Positions 52,463 through 60,656 of a stretch of 64,000 nt of DNA are shown one piece after another (positions within the stretch are counted from its first letter, which is position 1; each line of letters begins with the position of its first letter). The translations under genes were made by a program, and so were the position numbers. The notes under the pieces are model-generated. The model was not told where the DNA came from, made no database searches, and saw only the letters and a list, made by a program, of their open reading frames with translations. This DNA is from Gemmatimonadota bacterium (GTDB lineage Bacteria; Gemmatimonadota; Gemmatimonadetes; Gemmatimonadales; Gemmatimonadaceae), in assembly GCA_025359135.1 (NCBI GenBank), contig JANYHJ010000138.1, forward strand, positions 44,553 to 108,552, written 5' to 3'.

Positions 52463-54559
52463 ATGAGCACTATCGGTGGCGGCGAAAGCACCGCGCTCTC
52501 GCGCGAGCTCGCCGACTTCCTCATCGAGTTCTCGATCGCGTTGCACAAGAACGCGATCTACCCGGCCGGGCACCCGCTGCTGTCGCAAGCGGTGCGCGGG
52601 CTGTTGTCGCGCATGGGGGCGTTGCTCAAGGACGAGCGGGCGTCGCTGTCGATCGGCGTGGCGCGTCGGCAGCTGATCATCGAGGGTGTGGCCACGGACC
52701 CCAATCATCCCCTGCTGCGCGAGCTCGCCCAACGGTTGCACCACCACCAGCTGGGCGCCGTGCGGTTTTCGGCGGGCATCACCAGCGACGAGCTCTCCAA
52801 CTTTCTCGCGACCGTGGCCATCGACGCCTCGCGCATGGAGCTACCGCTTGGCTTGGGCGACCCGGAGGTGCTGCAGCAGTGGCCGCACGCGCGGCTCTTC
52901 GCCTTGACGTTCGAGCAGCTCGAGCTGCTCGATGATGGCGGCGACGAGGACAGCGACGAGTCGCTCGATGGGCGGAGCGCCGGCGGCGCGCGGTCGGCGG
53001 CACTCTGGATCGGCCTGGCCCGCGCCGCGCTGGCCAAGGAGACCACGGGCGACGAGGAGTTGCCGAGCACCGATCCGGTGGTAGTGGCGCAGGCGATCGA
53101 CGACCACGGCAAGGACGTGGCGTATGACCAGGTGGTGGTCGGCTATCTGCTGCAGATCGCGGAGGAGCTGAAGAGCAAGCAGGGGAAGGAAGCAGCCGCG
53201 CTGCAGAAGCGCATCTCGCGGCTCGTGGCGTCGCTGAATCCGGAGACGTTGCAGCGGTTGATGGACATGAGCGGCGACACGGTGCAGCGGAACAAGTTCG
53301 TGTTGAACGCGACGGCGGGGATGTCGGTGGACGCGGTGGTGGACATCGTGCAGGCGGCGGCCGACAACTCGAAGCAGACGATCTCGCACTCGATGATGCG
53401 GTTGCTGACGAAGTTCGCGGCGCACGCCGAGATGGGGCGCGAGGTGGTGCGACCGCAGATGGACGAGGCGTTGCGCGAACATGTGCAGCGCCTGATCGGC
53501 GAGTGGTCGCTGGACGACCCGAATCCGGACGCGTACCGGGTGGCGCTCGAGGGAATGGCCAAGGCGGCCCCGATGTTCTCAGGGGTAGACCGTTATCCGG
53601 CCGAGCCCAAGCGCATGGTCGCGATGGCGCTCGAAGTGCAGAGCGCGGGCGACGCCGTCTGGCGCGCCGTGGACGGGCTGACGCAGGAGGGCGACCTCGG
53701 CGTGGTGTTCGACCTGGCCGACCAGGCCGCGGAGAGCTACGCGCGCGAGTCGATGCTCGAGTACATCGCGACGCCGGAGCGGCTGCACGCGTTGCTGGCG
53801 GCGGACACGTTCGACCTGCCGCTCCTCGAGCGCGTGGTGACGCGCCTCAAGCACGCGGCGGTCGAGCCGCTGCTCGACACGCTCGAGATCGCGGACGATC
53901 GCAAGGCGGGGGCGCTCGTGGAGCTGATCGCGTCGATCGGGATGGAGGCGGCGCCGACGATCGTGACGCGGCTGCCACTCTCGCGCTGGACGACGCAGCG
54001 GTTGCTGCTGGTGACGATTGCCCGGCTGCCGGCGTGGCCGGACGGCTTCACGCCGCTCGAGTATGCGCGACATCCCGATGCCGCGGTTCGGCGCGAGGCG
54101 CAGCGCATGATGTTCAAGGACCAGCTGCTGCGCGAGGAAGGGATCAAGATCGGGCTGCTCGACGGCGACACGCGCAACGTGTCGAACGCGCTGGGCGCCG
54201 CGGCGCGCGGCTGTCCGGCCGACGCGGTGCGCATCGTGATGGAGCGCGTCGGCGACGGTTCGATGGGCGAGGCGATCGCGCCGCTGGCGGTGAAGGTGGC
54301 GGCATCGACGCGGAGTGCCTCGCTCCTGCCGTGGTTGCTCGCGCGGGTGGAGGGCAAGCGGGGACTCTTCGGGCGGAAGCTCGCGGACGTGACGCCGTTG
54401 ATGCTCGCGAGCATGGAGGCGATCGCGCAGTTCTACGCCGACCGTCCCGACACGGTGGAAGTGCTGGCGCTCGCGCAGAAGTCGCGCGATGATGACGTGC
54501 GCACGGCCGTGACGCGCCGCGCGTCGGTGGCCATGCGCGCCATCCAGGACCCGACATGA
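52463..54559 (+). CDS. Helical-repeat protein with N-terminal YxxGHP module
   Basis: A 698-residue cytoplasmic protein that opens a six-gene unit. Residues ~12-115 form a module (FLIEFSIALHKNAIYPAGHPLL ... QLIIEGVATD ... LAQRLHHHQLGAVRFSAGITSDELSNFL) that recurs in the next gene. After an acidic linker (DDGGDEDSDESLDG) the remaining ~500 residues are helices with HEAT-like spacing (HPDAAVRREAQRMM; RLVASLNPETLQRLMDM). It has no recognised catalytic motif and should be a scaffold or regulator. The start at 52463 follows a GAGG sequence. It overlaps the HD-GYP gene by ATGA. Confidence 0.75.
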   Translation: MSTIGGGESTALSRELADFLIEFSIALHKNAIYPAGHPLLSQAVRGLLSRMGALLKDERASLSIGVARRQLIIEGVATDPNHPLLRELAQRLHHHQLGAVRFSAGITSDELSNFLATVAIDASRMELPLGLGDPEVLQQWPHARLFALTFEQLELLDDGGDEDSDESLDGRSAGGARSAALWIGLARAALAKETTGDEELPSTDPVVVAQAIDDHGKDVAYDQVVVGYLLQIAEELKSKQGKEAAALQKRISRLVASLNPETLQRLMDMSGDTVQRNKFVLNATAGMSVDAVVDIVQAAADNSKQTISHSMMRLLTKFAAHAEMGREVVRPQMDEALREHVQRLIGEWSLDDPNPDAYRVALEGMAKAAPMFSGVDRYPAEPKRMVAMALEVQSAGDAVWRAVDGLTQEGDLGVVFDLADQAAESYARESMLEYIATPERLHALLAADTFDLPLLERVVTRLKHAAVEPLLDTLEIADDRKAGALVELIASIGMEAAPTIVTRLPLSRWTTQRLLLVTIARLPAWPDGFTPLEYARHPDAAVRREAQRMMFKDQLLREEGIKIGLLDGDTRNVSNALGAAARGCPADAVRIVMERVGDGSMGEAIAPLAVKVAASTRSASLLPWLLARVEGKRGLFGRKLADVTPLMLASMEAIAQFYADRPDTVEVLALAQKSRDDDVRTAVTRRASVAMRAIQDPT

Positions 54560-55827
54560 GCCTGAGCCCGCCGGCCCTCTTCCTCACGAACTTCGCGCAG
54601 GCGCTGTCGACGATGGTGCTCTATCGCGACGGGCACCCGGCGCGGGAGCGCGCGACAGACAAGGCCTTCAACCGGCTCAAGGAGCTGCAGCTCAAGGACC
54701 CGCACAACCTCTACTCGTTCCTCGGCACCGAGGTGGTGTACGGAAACGTGTCGATGCGTGAGCTCTCGGACTGGGACTGGGGGACACGCCTGGCGAACGC
54801 CGGGGTGCAGCGGCTCGAATTCGCGAGCAACGTGACGCGCGAGGATTTCGAGTTCTTCCTCACGGAAGTGCTGGCCCGCCTGACGATGCAGGCCGTCGAC
54901 TCGACGATCGTGCGGACCGAGCGCCCGACGGGGATCAAGTTCGGCGCCATCGGCGTGCGCGGCGAGACGGGGACGTTGCGGCCGGAAGCGCAGATGCTGC
55001 GGACGGCGACCATTGCCTACACGCTGGGCGAGGAAGCGGACACGATCCGCTGGATGCACGAGGAAGTGATGACCAAGGGCGAGCTGCCGCTGATGGAGGC
55101 GGAGACGGTTGTGCGCTCGCTGTCGATGGCGATGCACGGCGACAACCAGATCGTCATTCCGCTGCTGCAACTGCGCGAGTTCGACGAGTACACGACGACG
55201 CACTCGCTCAACGTGTCGGTGCTGAGCATGGCGCTGGCGGAGTTCATGGGGATGGGCGCCAAGGACGTGCGCTCGTTCGGCGTGGCGGGACTGTTGCACG
55301 ACCTGGGCAAGGTCCGCATCCCGAAGGAAATCCTGAACAAGCCGGGCAAGCTGAGCGACGCGGAGTTCGCGATCATGCGCCGTCATCCGGTGGATGGCGC
55401 GAAGATCATCGTCGAGAGCGACCGGCAGCTCGACATCGCGGCGATCGTCGCGTACGAGCACCACATCATGCTCAATGGCGGCGGCTATCCGAGCATGCGC
55501 TTCCGGCGCGATTGCCATCAGGCGAGCAAGATCGTGCACGTCTGCGACGTGTACGATGCGCTGCGCACCAACCGTCCCTATCGCGAGGCGTGGGACGCCG
55601 AGCGCGTGGTGAGCCACATCCAGAAGGGGACCGGGCACGACTTCGACCCCGACGTGGTGAAGGCCTTCACGGGCATGATCAACACGTGGGAGAAGCGGGT
55701 AGCCGTGGTGGACGAGAGCATGGAGCTCAAGACGCCCACGCCTGATCCGCACGAGGATCGCAAGCCGATTGCGCCGGGGGCCGCCGAGACGGCCACGCCC
55801 GCCGCGCCGCCTTCGAACGCGTCGTAA
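54556..55827 (+). CDS. HD-GYP-domain phosphodiesterase-like protein
   Basis: A 423-residue protein. Residues ~8-110 repeat the module of the previous gene (LFLTNFAQALSTMVLYRDGHP ... VSMRELSDWDWGTRLANAGVQRLEFASNVTREDFEFFL). The HD-GYP domain (about 205-385) has TTHSLNVSVLSMALAE (H216), LLHDLGKVRIPKEIL with HD at 248-249, MRRHPVDGAKII, the EHH of residues 301-303 and GGGYP with GYP at 310-312. All metal and GYP residues are present, so c-di-GMP hydrolysis is plausible. The tail is Pro/Ala-rich. It is translated coupled to the helical protein. Confidence 0.93.
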   Translation: MSLSPPALFLTNFAQALSTMVLYRDGHPARERATDKAFNRLKELQLKDPHNLYSFLGTEVVYGNVSMRELSDWDWGTRLANAGVQRLEFASNVTREDFEFFLTEVLARLTMQAVDSTIVRTERPTGIKFGAIGVRGETGTLRPEAQMLRTATIAYTLGEEADTIRWMHEEVMTKGELPLMEAETVVRSLSMAMHGDNQIVIPLLQLREFDEYTTTHSLNVSVLSMALAEFMGMGAKDVRSFGVAGLLHDLGKVRIPKEILNKPGKLSDAEFAIMRRHPVDGAKIIVESDRQLDIAAIVAYEHHIMLNGGGYPSMRFRRDCHQASKIVHVCDVYDALRTNRPYREAWDAERVVSHIQKGTGHDFDPDVVKAFTGMINTWEKRVAVVDESMELKTPTPDPHEDRKPIAPGAAETATPAAPPSNAS

Positions 55828-55884
55828 ACGCACCATTTCGAGAACGAGCGACTGCACCACGACCCACTGCCCCACGAGTCTGCC

Positions 55885-56466
55885 ATGACCAACACCGCAT
55901 CTGACAAGAAGAGCGCCGCGAGTGCCGCGAACGGCGCCGAACCGACCCCTGAAAGCCTCGACGCCGTCCGCGACATCCTCTTCGGCGGACAGATGCGCAC
56001 CGTCGAGACGCGCCTTCGCAACATCGAGGATCGCTTCCAGCAGGAGCTCGAGTCGCTGCGCGGCGAGTTCCAGAAGCGCGCTGGCGAGCTCGACCAGTTT
56101 GCGCGCAAGGAGACGCAGGCGCTGCACGATCGCGTCGCGGCGGAGAACGATTCGCGCGTGCAATCGCTGCGCGATCTCGCCGCGGAAGTGAAGGACGCGT
56201 TCAAGCAGTCGAACCAGCGTCACGTCTCGCTCGAGCAGGCGACGTCGCTCTCCGACGCCGAACTCCGCGACCAGCTGATCGCGCACGCGAAGGCGTCGGC
56301 CAACGAGCTCAACCGGATCCACGAAAAGCTCGCGGCGGAACTCACCAAGTCGCACGCCGACCTGACGCACGCGAAGACCGACCGCAGCCAGATCGCGTCG
56401 CTGCTCACCGAGGTTGCGAACCAGATCGCGAGCAACCCCGGTACGCCGAAGGGTCACAAGGGTTAG
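55885..56466 (+). CDS. Coiled-coil cytoplasmic protein of the GTPase/OmpA unit
   Basis: A 193-residue protein. After a disordered Ser/Ala start it reads SLDAVRDILFGGQMRTVETRLRNIEDRFQQELESLRGEF, then continues as a long amphipathic helix to ~150 with heptad-like spacing, and ends in a Gly/Pro tail. The VRDILFGGQMR-E-R segment is, from memory, a conserved beginning of coiled-coil proteins encoded beside OmpA/Ras-like GTPase genes in cyanobacteria and other groups. It probably forms an oligomeric linker. The ATG at 55885 is 57 bp from the HD-GYP stop. No enzymatic motif. Confidence 0.8.
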   Translation: MTNTASDKKSAASAANGAEPTPESLDAVRDILFGGQMRTVETRLRNIEDRFQQELESLRGEFQKRAGELDQFARKETQALHDRVAAENDSRVQSLRDLAAEVKDAFKQSNQRHVSLEQATSLSDAELRDQLIAHAKASANELNRIHEKLAAELTKSHADLTHAKTDRSQIASLLTEVANQIASNPGTPKGHKG

Positions 56467-56469
56467 GGC

Positions 56470-58389
56470 GTGACTGACGTGTCCGCGGCGTCGAGATCGA
56501 GCGACGCACCCCGCGGCAAGGGTGCGGAGGCGACACTCACGCCTCCGCATGTGCCCGTGGTGCCGGTGCCGCCGGTTGCCGGCGGCGCACCGGTTGCGGC
56601 ATCCGCGAGTGCGCCGCCGCCCGCGCCGGTTGATCCGCGCGTGGCGGAGATGGCCGAGCTCAAGCGCCTGTTGCTCGACGCCGAGCGTGCGCGCCTCGAT
56701 GCGAACGAAGCGCGGCTCGAAGCGAACCTGCTGACGCCCGAGAACCTTGCCGACCGGCTGCCCGAGGCGATCGTGCTGCGCGCAAGTCAGGACAAGCAGC
56801 TGGCGCGCGCGCTGGCGCCGACGGTGGAAGCAGCCATCGGCGAGTCGGTGCGCCGGAAGCCCGGCGAATTCGCGGACGCGATCTTCCCCGTGCTGGGTCC
56901 CGCGATCCGCAAGGCGATCGCGGAGACGATGGCCGAGCTCGTGGGCTCGATCAATCGCGCGATGCAGCACTCGTTCTCGGCGCGCGGGCTCTCGTGGCGC
57001 ATCGAGTCGTGGCGCACCGGCGTGCCCTATGCGCAGGTGGTCATCAAGCACGCGCTGGTTTACCGGGTCGAGCAGGTGTTCCTTGTGCATCGCGAGACGG
57101 GGTTGTTGCTCGCGCAGGCGCACCCGCCGCACCTGCAAGTGCCCGACGCCGACCTCGTGAGCGGCATGCTCACCGCGATCCGGGACTTCGTGGGTGATTC
57201 GTTCTCGGGCGAGAAGGAAGTGGGCGGGCTCCGCACCTTCAGCGTCGGCGAACTCACGGTGATGGTCGAGCAGGGGCCGCGCGCGGTGCTCGCGGCCGTG
57301 GTGCGCGGCCAGGCGCCGGAGTCGTACGTGCGCCGCGTGCAAGAGACGATCGAAGGAGTGCACGCGCAGTTCGCGAGCGCACTCAACGAATTCGAGGGCG
57401 ACACGTCCGCGTTCGAGTCCGTGCAACCGTTGCTCGAGGATTGCCTCGTGACGGTGCTCGAGACCGACCCGCCGGCGGGCAAGAAGGTGAACACGACGCC
57501 GTACGTGATCGCGGTCGCGGCGGTGGTCGTGCTGCTCATCGCGTGGATGATGTGGCAGTCGACGCGCTGGTCGCGCGTGATCACGCAGCTGCGCGCCACG
57601 CCGGGGATTGTCGTCACGGAAGCGCAGCGTGGATGGCGCACGCACAGTGTACGCGGCCTTCGCGATCCGGATGCACCGCAGCCGAACGCGATCTTTGTCG
57701 CAGCGGGCTACGACAGCGTGCGCGTGGAGCAGCAGTGGGAGCCGTACCTGTCGCTCCAGCCCACGCTCGTGCTCAAGCGGGTTGCGCGTCGGTTGGGTGC
57801 GCCACAGCCCGGCACGCCCTCGTACGTGCTGCGCGGCGATACGCTGGTCGTCGTCGGCGCACTGGACGCCGTGTGGCTCGCGCGCGTCGCTCGGCGCGTG
57901 ACGTGGCCGGCCGGCGTTGCATCGGTCGACCTGCGTGCGGCGCAGCCCGTGATGCCGGCGGCGTTGGCGTCGCCGGCCGATTCACTGGTGTCGGGTCGCG
58001 TCCTCTTTCCAGCGGGTACGTCGCAACTGGACGACGCGGCGTATGCGGTGATCCGCGGCGCGGCGCGTCAGGCGCGCAAGCTCGCGTCCGCCTTGGGCGC
58101 CGACGGCGTGTCGGCCACGCTGACGTTGACGGGACGCGCGGATGCGACCGGCACGGACTCGACCAACGCATCGCTCAGCCGTGAGCGCGCCGACCGGGTG
58201 CGGCGTGCGCTCGAGGCGCAGTTGCGCGAGGGCGCGAAGACGCCGGCGGTGCGCTATGACCCCAAGGGAGTCGGGACCGCCGAGCCGCTCCCGGCGAGCG
58301 ATTCCACCGCTCGCGCGCGGATGAACCGCAGCGTATCGTTTGACGTCCGCCTCACGATCGACGCCCCGAGTGGAGCCCGGCCGCAATGA
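56470..58389 (+). CDS. OmpA-domain envelope-anchored protein with large cytoplasmic N-terminal region
   Basis: A 639-residue protein. Residues ~1-65 are Pro/Ala-rich. A conserved cytoplasmic region follows (about 75-335: PEAIVLRASQDKQLARALAPTVEAAI, GPAIRKAIAETMAELVGSINRAMQHSFS, VYRVEQVFLVHRETGLLLAQ). A single TM helix lies near 343-362 (VIAVAAVVVLLIAWMMW). The C-terminal ~130 residues are an OmpA/MotB-type peptidoglycan-binding domain (FPAGTSQLDDAAYAVIRGAAR ... SRERADRVRRAL). So it ties peptidoglycan to a cytoplasmic platform. The GTG start is 3 bp after the coiled-coil stop, and the GTPase overlaps its end. Confidence 0.88.
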   Translation: MTDVSAASRSSDAPRGKGAEATLTPPHVPVVPVPPVAGGAPVAASASAPPPAPVDPRVAEMAELKRLLLDAERARLDANEARLEANLLTPENLADRLPEAIVLRASQDKQLARALAPTVEAAIGESVRRKPGEFADAIFPVLGPAIRKAIAETMAELVGSINRAMQHSFSARGLSWRIESWRTGVPYAQVVIKHALVYRVEQVFLVHRETGLLLAQAHPPHLQVPDADLVSGMLTAIRDFVGDSFSGEKEVGGLRTFSVGELTVMVEQGPRAVLAAVVRGQAPESYVRRVQETIEGVHAQFASALNEFEGDTSAFESVQPLLEDCLVTVLETDPPAGKKVNTTPYVIAVAAVVVLLIAWMMWQSTRWSRVITQLRATPGIVVTEAQRGWRTHSVRGLRDPDAPQPNAIFVAAGYDSVRVEQQWEPYLSLQPTLVLKRVARRLGAPQPGTPSYVLRGDTLVVVGALDAVWLARVARRVTWPAGVASVDLRAAQPVMPAALASPADSLVSGRVLFPAGTSQLDDAAYAVIRGAARQARKLASALGADGVSATLTLTGRADATGTDSTNASLSRERADRVRRALEAQLREGAKTPAVRYDPKGVGTAEPLPASDSTARARMNRSVSFDVRLTIDAPSGARPQ

Positions 58390-58892
58390 TCCAGAAGAAG
58401 GTCTGCATGGTCGGGGTCTTCGGCACCGGCAAGACCAGCCTCGTGCAGCAGTACGTGCACACCAAGTTCACCGACAAGTACCACAGCACGGTGGGTGTCA
58501 AGATCGATCGCAAGGTCGTGAGTGTGGACGGCACCGACGTGACGCTCGTGCTCTGGGACCTGGCTGGCCGCGATCCGCAGCAGGACGTGGGCGCGAGCTA
58601 CCTCAAGGGCTCGCACGGCGTGATCTACGTGGGCGACGGCACACGTCGCGAGACGGTGACCGACCTCGACGACCTGCTGCGCGTGGCCACTGCCGCCGCG
58701 GGGCCGGTACCGAGCGTGACGGCAATCAACAAGATCGACTTGACCGAACAGTGGGCGCTGACGCCGGAGGACTACCAGGCGTTGGTCAAGCGCGGCGCAT
58801 TGTTCCGCACGAGCGCCAAGACCGGGGAAGGGGTGGAGGAGATGTTCCTGCAGCTGGCGCGCTTCCTCATCGTGCCGAAGGCGGGCGCATGA
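58386..58892 (+). CDS. Small Ras-like GTPase
   Basis: A 168-residue single-domain G protein. G1 is GVFGTGKTS (G10-S18, GX4GKT with Lys16), G2 is the switch I threonine in STVGVKI (Thr35), G3 is WDLAG (58-61), G4 is NKID (115-118) and G5 is SAK (143-145). The residue after G3 Gly is Arg62, where Ras has Gln61. Thus it should bind GTP but hydrolyse it slowly without help. It lacks a lipidation Cys at the C-terminus. The gene overlaps the OmpA-domain gene before and the PP2C gene after (ATGA each). Rab-like or Rup-like bacterial GTPase are similar labels. Confidence 0.92.
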   Translation: MIQKKVCMVGVFGTGKTSLVQQYVHTKFTDKYHSTVGVKIDRKVVSVDGTDVTLVLWDLAGRDPQQDVGASYLKGSHGVIYVGDGTRRETVTDLDDLLRVATAAAGPVPSVTAINKIDLTEQWALTPEDYQALVKRGALFRTSAKTGEGVEEMFLQLARFLIVPKAGA

Positions 58893-59719
58893 GCTCCGTG
58901 TTCAGCGGTGGCGTCGACGTGTTCGGTTTGTCGGACGTCGGCCTCAAGCGCACGCGCAACGAGGATCACTTCGTGATCGCGACGCTGCGCAAGGAGATCG
59001 CGCTCCGGCAGAGCAACCTCGAGGACACGTCGGTGTTCGAGGCGGCCAAGAGCACCGAGGCGCAACTGCTCGCCGTGGCTGACGGCGTGGGTGGCGTGGC
59101 GGGCGGCGACTTGGCCAGTCGCACGGCGGTGACGTCGCTCGTGGCGTACCTGAACACGACGATGAGCTGCTTCAACAATCTCGACGTGGACGCCGAGCAC
59201 GACTTCATGGAGAAGCTCGAGGCGAGCGTGCAGTCCGCGCACCAGAACGTGCGCGAAGCGTACGGCCGCCAGAGCCGTCCGCCGGCCACGACGCTGACGA
59301 TGATCACGTTGATCTGGCCGCGCGCGTACGTGGTGCACGTGGGCGACAGCCGCGCGATGTACCTGCACAACGGGTGGCTGCGTCCGCTCACGCGTGACCA
59401 GACGATGGGCGAGGCGATGGTGGATGCGGGGGCGATGACCGAGGAGCGGGCGGCGCGCTCGAGTCTCTCGCAGACGCTCTACAGCGCCCTCGGCGGGCAG
59501 GACATGCTGCCCAGTGTGGGGCTCGTGGACTTTGCCGCCGGTGACGTGCTGCTCATGTGTTCGGACGGCCTGACGAAGCACGTGAGCGACGCGCGCATCA
59601 GTGAAGTGCTGAGCCTGCCGTGGACGGCGGAGATGATGGCGAAGACGTTGGTGCAGGACGCGCTCGCGGGCGGGGGCAGCGACAACGTGACGGTGATCGT
59701 GGCGCGGATGATCGGGTAG
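58889..59719 (+). CDS. PP2C-family serine/threonine phosphatase
   Basis: A 276-residue metal-dependent phosphatase. Conserved motifs in order: VGLKRTRNEDHF (RxxNED), VADGVGGVAGGDLAS (DGxGG), VVHVGDSRAMYL, LMCSDGLTKHV (SDGL) and GSDNVTVIVARM (DN). The full acidic metal set is present, so it should be active. It overlaps the GTPase gene by ATGA and ends the six-gene unit. No matching Ser/Thr kinase gene lies in the window, so its substrate is either modified by a distant kinase or is a component of this unit. Confidence 0.96.
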   Translation: MSSVFSGGVDVFGLSDVGLKRTRNEDHFVIATLRKEIALRQSNLEDTSVFEAAKSTEAQLLAVADGVGGVAGGDLASRTAVTSLVAYLNTTMSCFNNLDVDAEHDFMEKLEASVQSAHQNVREAYGRQSRPPATTLTMITLIWPRAYVVHVGDSRAMYLHNGWLRPLTRDQTMGEAMVDAGAMTEERAARSSLSQTLYSALGGQDMLPSVGLVDFAAGDVLLMCSDGLTKHVSDARISEVLSLPWTAEMMAKTLVQDALAGGGSDNVTVIVARMIG

Positions 59720-59755
59720 CGTCGGGGCCGGATCACCGATCGGCGCTCGGCAATC

Positions 59756-60439
59756 TCAGCGTTCGTGCGAAGCGAAAAACCGCCACACGTCTTCATTGAT
59801 GCGGCTGCTCACGGGCGCATAGGCGTGATCCTGACCGGCAAACTCGGTGTAGCGCACGTCGAAGCCGCGTCGGACGAGCAGATCACGCGTGCGCTTCACC
59901 TGGGCCACCGAATAGAACTGGTCACGATCGCCGATGTAAAGCGCGATCGGCACCTTGCGCGTGGCATGGTCCACGATGCCCTCGTATCCATCCGCGATCG
60001 CGGCGGCGTACACGCCGACCGCGAGAAAGAGTTCGGACTCGAACATCGAGGCGTCGAAGGCGAGATATCCGCCCATCGAGTAGCCGAAGAGGTAGATCCG
60101 CCGCGGATTGATCGCGGTTGCACGCATGGCATCGCCAACGATGCAGCGAAGGACGGCTGGCGCGATCGCCTCGAACGCCGTGTCGAGGGGAAGCTGCGGT
60201 GCGATCAACACGAGATGTTCACGATCGGCGAGCGTCAACCAGAACTTCACGAGGTCGAGGCGCGATCCGCCCGCACCATGCAGCAACACGAGCGCCGGTC
60301 GAGGCACGTCGCCACCCGGAGCCACGAGCTCGTACGTGAACGAGCGGCCAAGACAGGTGGCGTTTCGCGGCTCCGCGGCTGCCCGTGTTGCGGCGCCGCA
60401 CGTCGCAAGGACGATCAAACTGAAGGCGAACCGGCGCAT
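59756..60439 (-). CDS. Exported esterase/PHB-depolymerase-like alpha/beta hydrolase
   Basis: A 227-residue protein with a signal peptide (about 1-22, MRRFAFSLIVLATCGAATRAAAE). The oxyanion loop is LVLLHGAGGSRLDLVKFW, the nucleophile is in LFGYSMGGYLAF (GxSxG), and the last His lies in FAGQDHAYAPVSSRINE, with the acidic residue in YIGDRDQFYS. It is similar to LpqC/poly(3-hydroxybutyrate)-depolymerase-type or feruloyl-esterase-type enzymes. Substrate not determined. The ATG at 60439 is directly before the signal peptide. Divergent from the VIT/VWA gene. Confidence 0.88.
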   Translation of the reverse strand: MRRFAFSLIVLATCGAATRAAAEPRNATCLGRSFTYELVAPGGDVPRPALVLLHGAGGSRLDLVKFWLTLADREHLVLIAPQLPLDTAFEAIAPAVLRCIVGDAMRATAINPRRIYLFGYSMGGYLAFDASMFESELFLAVGVYAAAIADGYEGIVDHATRKVPIALYIGDRDQFYSVAQVKRTRDLLVRRGFDVRYTEFAGQDHAYAPVSSRINEDVWRFFASHER

Positions 60440-60582
60440 GGTGCCGGGTGATACGCCTCGACCGCGCCAGAGGTCCGCGTTGCTGGGCGGCGAGTCGCAC
60501 GCACCTCGGCGAACCGGCCAGCGACCGCGCAGCCGTTGCTCTAGCCACCCACGCCTGACACCCAACATGCGGTGATACAACG

Positions 60583-60605
60583 ACTTGCACGGTCCGTGTG
60601 CAAGT
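60583..60605. promoter_or_regulatory. Inverted repeat between the esterase and VIT/VWA genes
   Basis: Perfect 8-bp arms acttgcac / gtgcaagt with a 7-nt spacer (GGTCCGT), 51 bp before the VIT/VWA start in a 217-bp divergent gap. It could be an operator or a 5'-leader hairpin. No other element in the gap is clear. Confidence 0.45.
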
Positions 60606-60656
60606 TCTCGCATGCCCAACGTCTCCTTGGTGTCCAACAACCCACGGAGTCGTTCC

